From Intoshia linei (Eukaryota; Orthonectida; Rhopaluridae), in NCBI GenBank assembly GCA_001642005.1, contig LWCA01000338.1:1-31738 (forward strand): a stretch of 31,738 nt of DNA, read 5' to 3'. Positions 1-12,344 of the stretch are shown piece by piece. Below the pieces are notes generated by a model, which saw nothing but the letters and a program-made list of their open reading frames with translations, made no database searches and had not been told where the DNA came from. Within the stretch, counting starts at the first letter, position 1; each line of letters starts with the position of its first letter. A program made the translations under genes and the position numbers.

Positions 1-1773
1 TTCTATCATTCCTTATAGAACAAGGTGCATGCGTGCTTTGAACATAAGAAATTGGTTGCTGTACAGATAAAATAAATTCTTTAAAAAAGATTTTTGTCTG
101 CAATTTGACGGGAAAAAGGCTCATGACTATGGTAATACAATTGTTGAATTTTTAACGGTGTGTATAACATCTGATGGATTTTCTAAAATTATAGCTTTTC
201 GAGTTCTGATCAATTCGAAAAGTGAAACAATATTAGCTTTTTGCATGCTATCATACATTTACGAAATATCAAAAATATTGAATTTTTTTAATTAGGCACA
301 CCTACAAAGCTTTGGTAATTATTTAAACACAATAGTTTTTCGCCAAACTGAACGTTTCCGTAATTAATGTTATCTTAAATATGGTCAAACTAAGATAAGC
401 CCTCTGTATATTCTACTCATACATAGTTATGTATACAAATCGTATACTAAAATTCAGTATCCTTGAGCACCCTCGTAGAGTTTTCAAATTTTGTTAAAAT
501 TTTGTATTTTAAGTTAACTTAACAAAACGAAACTTTCTGGCTAATGGCCCATAAGAAATTCAAAAATATTGAAATTGTGTTCACCCTAATACTCATGTAC
601 TTACAATTGTTACAATCAAGGAACACAATAAATATAATTGATTAATAATAAAATATTTACAATTATTTTCTAATATTATTATCAAAAATAGCTACAACCA
701 GAAACACCACACCAACCCAAATTGTATTGACCAATCCATCTTAGATTTTTGTCATCCTTGTGATATTTGTGTTATAAAACGGCATTACCAAGATGGTACA
801 TTAAATTAATTTTTTCGATAAATATATTAAATCTGTGTTTCCCAACCCTTCTGTCTATAGACTGTTGTGTTAGCATGAATTTTATTCTTTTGAATTAAAT
901 TATTTTAAATTTATATGCACAAAATTTCAATATTCAATCTAACTCAGTGATTCCTATTCAAATAATGTACGGGCCCCATTTCATAATATTATTTTTTTAA
1001 TCCAAAGAAAACATAAAATATAAAAAATTTATGAAAAAATCAAGTTTTTAAAAATGACAAATTAATTCTAGAACCCGATTAAAATTAATCGTCTTATCGT
1101 CCAAAAAAAACGAAAGCGCCTGTCGGCAAACGCAGTATTACTTTTATTTTTGTATATTTATTATATTTTTTAGTTTTCAATGACGAGAATAATGTCAGCA
1201 CTGTATATAGACTTAAAATATATAAAAAGAATTACAGTTTTGTTAGAACTGAAAGTAGAATATTTAAAAATTCTGTTAGCCAAATTCCTCAATTTATAAT
1301 TTCAAACCACACTATTATTAGGTATATATTTTTGAATCATAAACAATGTTTATTAACATACATACAATGTATCAGATTGAAATTTAAGTTGATAGAAATA
1401 AATATTACTATCATTTTTTATTTTCCTAAATAATGGGTAATTTGTGGTTTTTACTATGAAGATGCAAGTTTTTGAGATTGCAATTTATGATAATGCTTAC
1501 GATTCTAAAAACTGTTCCAGAATAGTGGTTTTTTTCATTTAAAATTTAAATAAAAGAGTATAAAAGTAATTTATGGTTTTGTCAATGAAGGAGCCAATTT
1601 TTGAATTTGAAATTTATGTTACTTTTAAGCTGATGAAAACTGACATGGTATTTTTGTTTTTGACATTCCTGAACTGGCACAAGATAATAAGAATTGCCCG
1701 TGTCCTTGTTTTATTTACAGACCAATATATGTCATACCCAGATAATGATACATTTCAATTTGTCTTCCCAATC
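1..1773. other. Left flank without a confident gene
   Basis: I see no exon here that I can place in a gene. Two imperfect copies of a unit of about 60 bp occur at 1469-1530 and, inside the neighbouring hAT insertion, at 1923-1985; both contain the word tttatgataatgctta. A third, weaker copy starts near 1585. A solo hAT-like end (tgtgtttcccaaccc) lies at about 832. The piece 1719-1774, after a tttacag acceptor, reads openly (begins QYMSYPDND) and could be an upstream exon of the orphan gene, but no donor gives a phase that joins the next exon. Confidence 0.4.
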
Positions 1774-1781
1774 AGTTAGAC

Positions 1782-2312
1782 CAACCACTCTCAACGGGGT
1801 CCACGTCCATTTTTTCGGATCCATGAAAAATTTTATACAAGTAAAGAATTGAATTGTGTGTTACCTTGTTGTTACTGTATATTTAAAATTTAAAAAATTA
1901 AATTAAAACATTTATCAAAATTTTCTCAGATTGCTATTTATGATAATGCTTATAATTTTAAAAACTATTACAGAATTTAAGTTTTATAGAAATTTAGGAC
2001 ATTTTTCATTTTTAAAAAAAAGCTTATTTTGATAGTTTTGAATATGAATATTTAAGTTTCTGAGGTTAAGATTTACACCAATCGTGACGACTTTCAAACG
2101 CGTTCCATACTATATGCTTTTTTAAATATTATCGCTGATTTTATTTTTTTAAAAATAAAATTTGCAATGATGCAAATAAACGGTAACACACACATTAAAT
2201 TTTATATAAGTAATGGACGTAATGTATATTTTTTTGTCTCCACATGTTTTTTTCAATACCATATGCAATATATATTATAGGGTACACAGCGAAAAATGGT
2301 TGAGAGTGCCTG
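1782..2312. mobile_element. hAT-type non-autonomous element, 531 bp
   Basis: The ends are inverted: the left end contains CACTCTCAAC and the right end GTTGAGAGTG. The element is flanked by a perfect 8-bp direct repeat, agttagac, at 1774-1781 and 2313-2320. An 8-bp target duplication is the hallmark of the hAT superfamily. There is no transposase frame inside, so it is a MITE-like or deletion derivative. It sits just upstream of the first clear exon of the orphan gene. Confidence 0.8.
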
Positions 2313-2361
2313 AGTTAGACCATGCAGTTGAAATATTATAGTTATATAAGTTTAAATTTAG

Positions 2362-4172
2362 ACCATGCAGCAAACAAAGAAAAGAGAAAAATTTATTTTC
2401 AAATTCAAAGGAATTTCAATTTGAGAATGTGAATCAAAAATATATGAACGAGAATGCATCAAATAAAAATGTTCAATGTATAAAATTAGACGAGTATACC
2501 AGTACATCTAAACCATTTAACCAAAATTTTCAAAATTTAACGTGTAATGTTACGGAAAAGATTAATATACCCATGAAAACTATGTCAGATTACCCTACAG
2601 ATCAATTAATGCCTAATGTTTTGTCCGAGAGTTATTCAAATGGTATGTATATTAAAAACTTGCAAAATTTATAAATTAATTAAAAAATAATTTCGCTGCC
2701 AACTTTGCGACTCCCAATGTGGTTTATTTTACATATAAAACTTTAACATTCAAAATAATTTATACACTACATTATTTTGATTTTTAATTTCTACAAATCT
2801 GTGTCCAACCTATTTAGCTCGAGGCCACCCAAAAATGAAAAAAATTGTTTTCACAAACTTTGTATAGCGTCATATACAGGGCTAAATTAAATATTTTAAA
2901 TATAAGGGACTAATTGATGCGTTTGTTTTACAACTATATTTCACAGACTATGGATCAAATTTGTCGAAATTTAGCAGCGATGAAAATGATACATTGAACG
3001 AAAACAACGAGTGTAGTCCAAATCATTATTTATTAAATGACGAAGAAATTGACGAATTAAATGAACTAAATTTATTTGATAAACCCTTTCTCACCCAAAA
3101 AAGTGCCTCATTCACTGCTGTACATGTTTATTTTAAGACAAAAATGTATTTATTTAAAAATTTAGAAACCCACGTACATTTCCGTCAATTCAATTAGTAT
3201 TGATCAAAAATTGGAATTTAATTTAAAAGTAAACTTGGATTTTGAAATAAAAGATGATACCAAACAAAACGACCTTTCCTTAGTAATATTTTTATAAATT
3301 ATGAATACATTATTTAGACCAATTCGATGCAATCTGAAAATTGTTATTTCAATAATGAATATACACATTATTCAGAACCGTACCAAAACGTAAATGTCCC
3401 ATCCTCCAAATCATACTACGATTACTGCGAACCTTACCATAATAATGAGCCTGATGGGAATTATTGTAATTTCCGTGTTAACGATAAAGAGTGTTTCAAT
3501 GATATGCGTAAAAGATGTTACAAACCAAACATATCAGAGATTCAACAAAAAAGCAAAAGATGTGATTACGATAAAAATTACAATCAATGTGCAGAAACTA
3601 CAAAAAAATATTCAATTGATAATCTAAATCAACACACATCTCCATTGAAATTAATAAATCAACAAGACCCATTTACTAGGGAGATTGATAAGAATGTTAG
3701 TAAATTATTGAAAAATAAGGTCAGCGAATCACTAAAACATGAGCTACAGGTTAATGGTGGACATTTTCCACAGCATTGCATTTACTCTGAAACTGAAGTG
3801 ATCAAAAATGTTAACCATGAATATACTCCAAATAATCATTATTTTGGAAATTTAAATTTTTCCAAAACTGACGACTATTTATATGACTGCGATCCAAAAG
3901 ATTATAAATATAGTCAGTTTTCAAATCAAACTATTAATCCAAATAACCTGAGTTTAAACACTGAAAAAAATTTTTGTGATCAATCTTATCATTTACCCTA
4001 CCAGGAAATGCAATCTTTTAAACCTAAAAATGATATGAATGAACTAGTTTCATATGACTCGTTTAAACCGGAAGCTAAACACGTATTCAACTATTCTCAA
4101 TTTTTACCTCCCTCTCTTAATGCCAATTTAGCCAAATCTGAAAAACTAGGAGATGAAATTTCTAAAAATTGA
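2362..4172 (+). CDS. Asn/Tyr-rich orphan protein, 3 visible exons
   Basis: I do not recognise this protein. Visible exons are 2362-2642, 2947-3119 and 3318-4172, joined phase 1 then phase 0 with GT...AG borders (gtatgt/cacag and gtacat/tttag). The stop is TGA at 4170-4172. The first in-frame ATG is at 2444, giving 408 residues; the frame stays open upstream to an acceptor at 2361, so a 5' exon or a trans-spliced leader is possible. The protein is hydrophilic, rich in Asn, Tyr, Ser and Lys, with no signal peptide, membrane segment or known motif, and is probably largely disordered. A short acidic stretch, EEIDELNELNLFDKPF, in exon 2 looks like a possible docking motif. A poly(A) signal follows at 4186-4191. 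It converges on the EFHC1 gene. Confidence 0.6.
2810..2890 (+). repeat. Fragment of a dispersed repeat (ctcgaggccaccc family)
   Basis: This lies in intron 1 of the orphan gene. It shares aacctat...ctcgaggccaccc, then aaaatgaaaaa and tagcgtcatata, with copies at about 9530-9775 (opposite strand) and 17833-18082. The last has inverted ends and suggests a DNA transposon. Confidence 0.55.
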
Positions 4173-4174
4173 GG

Positions 4175-4191
4175 TTTATTGTATAAATAAA
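4175..4191. terminator. Back-to-back poly(A) signals of two convergent genes
   Basis: AATAAA on the plus strand (4186-4191) serves the orphan gene. AATAAA on the minus strand (tttatt at 4175-4180) serves EFHC1. Each signal lies between the two stop codons, which are 25 bp apart, so the two 3' ends must overlap as antisense. Confidence 0.7.
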
Positions 4192-4197
4192 TATACA

Positions 4198-7100
4198 CTA
4201 TTCTTTTTTATTTTGATGTTCTTTCATGTAATCGGCATAGGTCATTTTTTCTGGGACAATGTCTAAATTTATTCAATTTAAAAATAATTAATAGTTTTAA
4301 AACAAAGTTCGATAATAACTCAAAAATTGGCATTGTGCAGAAAAATTAAAAAATAATTTCAATTCATCCAATTAATACATTGTTGAGTGAATCGTTATGA
4401 TAATCAAATTTTAAAAACCTTCTATGAAAGAATAAGTGCTATTAGAATGTATTAGTGTATGTATTGATTCATAAGTTATTTCTCTAGATTCCGACAGATT
4501 TTCTGGTAATATTACAGACTCGAGAATTTGACGAATAAACATTTCCTAATTAAAAAGTTACACTTTTAGCATTTACATTTTTACCGCTGCTAAACTCGTC
4601 ATGTAAAGCACTTCATTTAATATTATTTTGTGTACATTTGGAGAACTGCGCATTATTTGTTTTATGATACTTTGCGGTAGTTTTTGATCGGAATTCTCCA
4701 TTACACGGCTTTTCGTATTAACTTTTTATATTTAAATTTTGTTATATTAAAATAAAGTTAAGTTTAATATTACATTTAACATGGAAACTGTAATTGGATG
4801 AAATTATGAAACAAAAAGTAAGAATTAAATTAATAAAGTTTAATATGTATGCATGATTATTCCATCTTTCCGTTTATTGCTAATTCAAACCCTTTGATAG
4901 TAGATTCTATATTGAATATTAACTCTACATATTGACAATATAATACCCGAAAAATCGTTCATATTCTCTTTAATGTAATTAAGAACAAACAAATCTGCAT
5001 TAATAATCTCAAAAACATTTGAAAGTATTCTCAATTTTCCTCCAATATAAATATCTTGAGGTGTATAATAAGTAGGATTGTTTACATCAGAAGACGGTAT
5101 AGGAATTCGAGTCATTTCAAGAAACATACCAGCACACATGCCTATAATTAAAGAGTAAATAAATAATATTTTATCATATGAATTAATTGGTTGTATGTGT
5201 AATACAGCCTGTATTATACAGGTGTACTCATCATTTTGCTCACACATTGACAGTGGGTAGCAAATAAATGCATATTATACATTTACTCAAAATAACTTTT
5301 GATAATTTGGCCAAAAAATTAGCTAATACATTAATATATTAGTGAAATGTAACACTTTAAAAATTGGTACTAAAGTGTATTAAATTTTGATATAATTGCA
5401 AATAACCTGAATTTCGCATTGGTTTTTCAAAAATGCTAATCATATCTGTACCAAGATGGTAATTAATAATAAATCTTCTTGGTTTAAATAATTCGTTGTC
5501 AGTGATCTAAAATTGTAATTTTTAATTTCTTATTCTGCATAATTATAATTTACAATGGTAATAATAACGGTAATATTTTAAAATTTAAATATTGCGATTT
5601 TATTAATTTTTTATTCACAAATTAAGTTTAAGGTGTTGATGCTTCAAAAACTAGATTAATAGAAAATAATACTTTATTTAATGCGCAAAAAAATGTTTCT
5701 TAAGGGTCATCAAGATAATAATTAACGTTAATCATTTTATTATGAGAAATAACCCAAATACAAGCATTTTTACAAGATTAATTACCAAGATATTATTAAA
5801 CAAGATAATTTTACCAATTTTGCTTCGTATCTTAATTTTTTGATATCATTTTCCATCATTTTAACATAGTTCTTTTTTGGTGGTTGAGGAATTATAGATA
5901 CCACAGATTGCATAGAATCTTCATATGATCCAAAATTGTTATATGGAGGAATTTCCTAAAATTCATGAATAGATAATATAGTATTAAAAATGAAATTATT
6001 CACAAATATGTCAATTAGAATTGAAAATTTTTATAATTTGTAATTTTATTTTTAGTCATAAATTTAGATCACATAAGAGCAAGGCCGTGGAAAGCCATAT
6101 TTTTCATTTTTTTACATAAAGTTTGGTAAAATCGTATTTTAAAAAAATTGGTAAAAATCGATTTTTCCATGATGGTTTGATACATATTTTAAAACCATAA
6201 ACATTATCATATATTTCAATTTCAAAAATTATATCTTGACGGCCAAAACCATAATTTACCCAGTATTTTAAAAATGGAAAAAAACTAATGGTGTCAAAAT
6301 TTAAAAAAGGTTAAATTTATTTCAGCTTTTTCCTTTGATATACATAAAAAATTTCAATGTTGCAAAGTTAAACCTTTACGGTCAAAAAAATAATTTACTA
6401 TTTACTCTTTTTTTGGTAACTATTTGCATTAAAACATAAAATTTGATATAATTAATGATCTTAGAATTAAAAAAAAGAAGATTATTCTGACACAGCTTAT
6501 TCCATTTTTTATGATTGCTATGCAATTGCATATTTTCAAAAACATGGGATTTTTGAAATAATAATGTATTGTCGTCTAGGATTTGGGATAAATTCTCAAG
6601 TTCTGGCAACTCTGTAATTAATAATAAAATTAAACAAAAGTGGATAAATTTTTTTTATATTTTATTTGGACCCCAAGGGGTCCAGGGACCCAATCGAGAA
6701 CCACTAACATACTTGTTTATTTTCATTTAGTAGCGATTAGGACTCATCATCAGAATCCTATAAAATTAATAATATACCATTTTTATAGGTTCTGCTTCTT
6801 TTTCAATAACATTAATTTCACGTGTTTCATAACTTGGATACATATTTTGATAATAATTTACTGTAAATTGATCCATCCCATAAATGAAAAATTCTCGATT
6901 ATAAATTTTAATTATCTCTCCAATTTTCAACAAGTGGGGTTCAATGTATTGAGAAATTTCTTTTTCATTATATTCCAAAACTATGGATGGAAATGTGCTT
7001 GCTATGTTGTATCTATCCATTGGAATCTTATGTCTTGAAATTAAAACACTACAAGGATCTCTACCGTCATTAGGTGTATGTTTTTCAATTACTTCTACAC

Positions 7101-10100
7101 TATTGTTCACCAAGTAATACTAGTTTAAAATAAATAAATTTAAAGTATAATTATAATTCCACGTTTTTGAAAATTTCTTGAACAAATTAAAATTTTCTAT
7201 TGTGACTTTATTTACTCATGATTAGAGTTAATATCTAATTTTTTTTGTCAAAATTGTTTAAACGTCTGACCAATCGTCCGTAAATAAAGTATCTGTTGAG
7301 ATTACCCATAAGAAATTTTACCGATACATAGGTTTACCATTTTTTTCTACGAACTCTAATAGAAAAACGAATTATTAAACGGACATTAAAAGTTCAACTT
7401 TCCTGAAGGATGGGTAATGTTGGTAGCTAGTGGAGTATCATATAAGCCTTATATGATTAGATTATATTCTAACCCTTAGAATTTAAGGGGTTAATCGAAG
7501 TGATCTTGTTCCTTAGTGATAAGTTAAATTTATATTTATAGTTAACTAATTTATTTTTGATCAATTTTTTATAAAATCATGATGACCGATCAAATTGGGC
7601 ATGTATGGGTTAGCCGTTTAAATTTCGTAAGGATATCTGGAATAAGTTTAATTATATAATATGCTACGGGATTTTTGTTTGTGTGGGTGTGTGTTCCACT
7701 TTATTAAAATAACTACCAGTCTTAGAATTTTATAAAGTCCACATCGTTTATTTCAATAACTACCAGTCTTAGAATTTTATAAAGTCCACATTTCAATTAC
7801 AGTTTTTTCTGGGGGATATAAGATAAATTTCAACCTCCCAATTTCACATCTTACGAGTCAAAAACCCCAATTGTCTCTCCTTTTGACAAACAAACGAGTT
7901 GGAGAATTTAAAAAAATATATCTTCAGGGCCAAAACCACAAATTACCATTCTTTTTTTAATGAAAACTGCCCTAGAATTTAAAAAAATTTCAATCCGAAT
8001 AAGTGACGACTTCATGGTCAAAAAAGCATTTTAGTATTCATATATTTTTTCCGAATATTTTATTAAAACAAAAAATGTGAAATAATTAACGGTCCAAAAA
8101 TTAAAAAAATAAAAGATTATTCTGATTAGCTTATTCCAGTTGATATAAATACAAAGTTGAACCCGAGAAATCTACGCATTCCCAATGAAAAATAATTTTT
8201 AATGTATTATCAACCAATATTTTTCAAATATTTCGATTAAAATAAAAATGTAAATATTGATTCTACAATTTCAAAAAAAATGTGCATTGAACGTCTACAC
8301 ATTTCCAATTATAATAAAAATCTATATAATTCATTCCTTCGGAATTTTTTTTATTTCTACGCAATTTTTAAATTTCAAATTCTCATTTTCAAAACATTTC
8401 ATTTCAAAATATCACTGATATGATGGTTCCACCTGAAACAAGTTTTGGAACCACTCCTTTAAAAGATTGATAATAGTGAATAGTGGGATTTTTAAATTAG
8501 ATTTTTAACGTGAATTTATTTTTTAAATATAATAAAAATGTGCCCTCGGCAGAACTAGGTCTTGTTTGTAAGTAGTACATAACAGTCACCCTAGTATGAT
8601 ATATTACATGTATAATGCAATAATGTTTTTGGCCAAATAGACATTTTTTAGATTCATCCCAAAGAGCATAAAATCGTAAAACATTTCGATCCAATTCAAT
8701 GAAGCGCCATAATTTGTCAACCTCATTTTTAGTTTTAGTTTGTTGTAAATCGTTCAAATGCGATCGATTGCTATGGTAGACATCATCAGGGCATTTTTCA
8801 GGTAAATTTAAATCTAATCCTTTGCTCGTCAAAAAATTCTAAAATAAAATAATTATAATTTATATTTTTAATGAAATGAAGAAACCAAAGTAAATTCATC
8901 GCAATCATAAAGTCTGATATTTTTTCCGTAGACTGAAAAATCTATTCCTCTGTTTAGTTGTTTCCAATTCCAAAATGTATAATTTTCATGATGTCTTGGA
9001 ATTTTGTGACGTTTAACAAATTTTCCTTGTAAAATTCCACTATTTTCTTTGCACGGTTCCACAATCAAAATGGTATCATCCAGTAAATAGTAATACAAGA
9101 CTACTCTACGTACTTGATAGGTTTCTTGTGGAGACTCTACAATAGATTGTTTGAACCAACCGTAAAACCTCAACACCTAAATGAAACGTTATTACCTTGT
9201 AAAATTTAATACAGAAATAGAAGTATAAACGTAATATAAATAATACAAAATGTCTTCGTTGTAGTTATTACCTTATTATCCAATTTAACAAATTCTGGTA
9301 TAAAAGGTTCGACTTGTACTCGTTTTTCTATTTCAGAGAATGGCATTTTGTCGGTTAAATCGTAATTGGTGTCATTAATTTGATTTTCCAAATTTTCATT
9401 GCCAATTTTTTTATTTGGTGTATCCATAAAACAATATCCATTGTAGAATTTTAACGTTTGAGGGACGTGATAATCCTTTTTCTACACAATATAACATGTA
9501 GTGTTTTTATAATGACGAATCCCCGTAACAAGTGATTTCTTCGGTGCCTCGACAAAATTTTTGTTTAGGGCCTCAATTTTCAAAATTGGGCATTAAAAAA
9601 GGTATGTCTTGTGTATTATAACTTCATGTTTATTTTGTGTGTTAAATTTAAAATGTAATATCAAGAACTTTCGAAAGGTGGCGAGGGCTATATAATGCGA
9701 CACAGCGTTTGAGAAATATTTTTTAGTGGATATTGTTCATCTTAGGTGGCCTCGAGATTGCTAGGTTCGATTCATTTTATTTATATTATTAGATTAATAG
9801 ATGTAGAATTGGAAAATTTTTAGAGTATAATTATTCAAAAATTTAGTCAAAGTATTACAGACCTAATGATGATTCATTGTTTTTTAAAATGTTTAATTCT
9901 TGCTAAAGAATGATTGTTAGTAAGTATTGTAAGGTGGCAGGAAATTAATTTTCGTTGCTTAAATTGATACCCAGAATAATTATACCTATTTACAGCCATT
10001 ATAATCGTCACACCATTCAAATGTTTAAGAAAAACCTTAGTTGGTGTTACCGGGAATTGAGTTAAATTTTTATAAAATTCAAGAATTTCTTTATTTTTTT

Positions 10101-10217
10101 CATTGGTGATGTATTACTTTTAGTTTCAAATTAATGGACATTATATTATAATGACTACAAAAAATATACCAGTTGATCACTGAAAGTAGTCCCAGGTAAA
10201 AATGGAATTTTACTCAT
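4198..10217 (-). CDS. EFHC1: EF-hand domain-containing protein 1/2 (EFHC1/EFHC2, three DM10 domains)
   Basis: EFHC proteins are microtubule inner proteins of motile cilia and flagella. Ten exons fit with matching phases: 10170-10217, 9272-9481, 8886-9176, 8608-8838, 6778-7119, 5815-5955, 4947-5238, 4585-4721, 4419-4545 and 4198-4262. They give 627 residues, close to the roughly 640 of human EFHC1. The start exon has the conserved PFLPGTTF and exon 2 the QTLKFYNGY motif. DM10 domain 1 is in exon 3 (VLRFYGWF, then PCKENSGILQGK, aa ~87-183). DM10 2 spans exons 4-5 (VLRFYALWDE, NDGRDP, aa ~225-360). DM10 3 spans exons 6-7 (LRYEAKL, NPTYYTPQDIYIGG, aa ~405-515) and is the most diverged. The C-terminus (ending EKMTYADYM) matches the EF-hand tail, but I see no loop with intact calcium ligands. 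The exon 7 acceptor and the exon 7/8 junction are the least certain. EFHC1 and EFHC2 cannot be separated here. Confidence 0.93.
6085..6580 (+). repeat. Dispersed repeat R, diverged copy in EFHC1 intron 5
   Basis: It shares the blocks gacggccaaaaccat and attaaaaca...gattattctga...agcttattcca with the copy at 7655-8130. The short open frame on its minus strand (6382-6609) is part of this repeat and not an exon. Confidence 0.5.
6655..6712. repeat. Solo hAT-like end
   Basis: The string accccaaggggtccagggac followed by ccaatcgagaaccacta reads, on the other strand, as a typical hAT terminus beginning TAGTGGTTCTCGATTGG. No partner end was seen, so it is a truncated or solo end in EFHC1 intron 5. 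Confidence 0.4.
7655..8130 (+). repeat. Dispersed repeat R, copy in EFHC1 intron 4
   Basis: It begins near atgctacggg and runs through gtgtgggtgtgtgttccac to gtgacgacttcatggtc. A 34-bp piece (actaccagtcttagaatttt...) is present twice in tandem, at 7711-7744 and 7758-7791. The same element lies inverted at 25640-26085 with high similarity and further diverged at 6085-6580. It has no clear inverted ends and codes for nothing that I can see. Confidence 0.75.
9530..9775 (-). repeat. Dispersed repeat (ctcgaggccaccc family), minus copy in EFHC1 intron 1
   Basis: The right part, read on the minus strand, is aacctagcaatctcgaggcc followed by a block ending tatatagccctcgcc, matching 17833-17915. The left part has gcctcgacaaaa, like the other end of that element. 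Confidence 0.5.
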
Positions 10218-10980
10218 TTTTAATTATTATTTACTGTTTGTATTTATTGTATCGAAGATATTTTGGAAACTATTCACATTGCTACAGGTTAATCGGTTTT
10301 TATAATATTGTACTAATAAATTAGTATTTTTAGAGTACTATTTTCCAATAAAACTTGGACAATAAAACAGTCAATGTTTAACTTAAATTAAATAAAAAAT
10401 AAAGTAAAATAACTTAAATTAAGTTAAATAATATAAAATTGTCAAAGTTACGATTAATCCTACAATTCTGAGTGAGCTGTTTTACATAGATTAAAGGAAA
10501 CTTAACGGAAGCAGTTCAAAGTTTTATCAACATCATCATCATAGATGTCATCAACATAGGTAAATGAAATTACAGTTTACGTTTTGTAAGTGTCATTCAC
10601 GGATAATCCCAAAATACAAATAAATTTGTTGATTAAATGAAATCGAAAAGAAATGTTTATTAATCTTAGATATAAACATTATTCGTATTATCCATAGTAA
10701 CCTAAATGTATAAATTACTATACCTAACAATAAACTTATAGTCTAATTCTAGCAACACCAATTATAATTGGATTATATTATTTTGTCAATCAAATAAACA
10801 ATCTTAACGATTGTAGTGTTGTGTGAAGCTTTGTAAAATAAAGATTAAAAATAAAAATTTTGTAAATAAATACATTGTTTTCATTAGCAGTGTCTAATTA
10901 ATTTAATTTGTTAATTAATTAAACATCAAAGTCAAAAAATGTATATATTCACCACAACAACGTTCAACTATTTTGATCAT

Positions 10981-11024
10981 ACAGAGTCTGTGACAGACAG
11001 ACTGTCTGTTTCTCAGAGACTTTG
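10981..11024. repeat. Imperfect 44-bp inverted repeat (hairpin)
   Basis: The arms agtctgtgacagacag and ctgtctgtttctcagagact pair over most of their length around the centre near 11001. Small open frames cross it on both strands: 10939-11067 on plus (42 residues) and a 26-residue one on minus. It could be a small-RNA precursor or part of a mobile element. Confidence 0.45.
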
Positions 11025-11807
11025 TAATTTAGAATACAGTCCATTTCCAATGCAACAAATTGATTAGCAAAAAAGATAAGTTCATAAAATGAACGTATCC
11101 ATGTAATTAATGTAATCTAATCAACAAAGTTATATGTAAGTTTAATTTATACATAAATTGTGATATCTGTTTGAGAAAATATAACAAATTACAATTGAAT
11201 ATTTAAAGGTGAGTAAAAGCTAAACGTAATTTATTTGTAATTATTCAACGGTTCGTATTTACTATTTACAATATTTTATGCAATTTGTCTGAAGTTGACA
11301 AATTTTCAGTTTGTAGACATCGTTTGGATTTGAATGAACAACTAAACAAATTTCAATTTGGCCGTTTAAATATCGATATTTTGATAACATTGAAGAATTA
11401 AAGATTTTTGGTTCAACACCGTGTGCCTAGTTTCGTATAGGTACGGATATATCGATATTTTCGTTAAAAAGATTAATCAACATCAATATCGAAACAAAAT
11501 TGGAAATATTGTATTCTTAGTAATTTTCTGTATATAATTTTGATTATTTATTCTATTTCTCGTTCAAAAGTACTACCGCTTCGTGTTATGGTTATGTATG
11601 TGGAGTTTTGGAACTATTTACTTATAGTAGAAGAGTGATTTTCAAGTTTGTTAAAAGTGAGAACCACCGTAGTATACTCAAGAGTTAAGACCACATCAAC
11701 TAAAAATGTACCATGTAGGCATATTTAAAAGATACTTTTGATTTTAATTAAGCGTTTCAATTTGAGATGGGTGATTCCCATCTTACATGGAAAATAACAA
11801 TTTAAAT

Positions 11808-12049
11808 ACCCTATTCTCGCCATTCTTGTGATTTTGAAAAAATTGGCGATATAGATAATTTAAAACTATAGAAACAGCAGATAAAAGCTTTAAATGTTAA
11901 ATAAAAATGAAGATAAGTTTTGTAAGAGCACTTTAGTGTGTAACCACACTACATAAATTACAGGTTAAATTTCAATAACTTGTCGAAAAATGATTTTAAA
12001 ACTTTTAGTTTATATTTAAAATTAATGACGAGTTGTATAGAGAATACTG
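11808..12049. mobile_element. Second copy of the pogo-like MITE
   Basis: The right end, taatgacgagttgtatagag then aatactg followed by TA, matches the right end of the element at 15526-15730. The interior shares gatttagaaaa-like and taatttaaaactat blocks. The left end is damaged (ctattctcgccattc instead of the full terminus). Confidence 0.6.
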
Positions 12050-12344
12050 TATATTGTTTTTAATTTAAACAACTGTTTTATGAACCATTATAATTCATAA
12101 TCCCCTATTTTTTACACAAATTTTAAACAAACAAAAACTTTACCTATTTACCCGGTAAACATCTTGTAGGTTTAGTATTTCAGGTTATTTAACTAATCGG
12201 TTTTAGTGTAGAAACTATTTAATTCCATATATTATGTTCAGTGGCTAAAAAATTCATTGACATATTTTATTACTGATTTCTCTAACCTTAAAATGCATTG
12301 TAATATCTTAAATTAGGTTATATCTAAGTTATTCTGAGTTTTAA

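Larger units (their letters stand above)
10218..12340. other. Gene-poor stretch upstream of EFHC1
   Basis: No gene is supported. I note an imperfect hairpin at 10981-11024, two TATCGATA-type dyads (AAATATCGATATTT near 11369 and ATATCGATAT near 11450), a good donor consensus AAG|GTGAGT near 11207, and a short open stretch at about 11530-11690 on the plus strand (contains RRVIFKFVKSENHR) without a start codon. These could be untranslated exons, regulatory sequence or chance. The promoter of EFHC1 should lie just right of 10217, but no clear core element can be named. Confidence 0.35.

Noticed and set aside
6382-6609. 75-codon minus frame between EFHC1 exons 5 and 6
   Set aside because: It overlaps the dispersed repeat R, and exon 5 joins exon 6 in phase without it.
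6640-7038. 132-codon plus frame
   Set aside because: Antisense to EFHC1 exon 5, which has clear DM10 similarity on the minus strand.
9755-9770. ggttcgattc, like a tRNA T-loop box
   Set aside because: Part of the dispersed repeat; no A box or cloverleaf around it.
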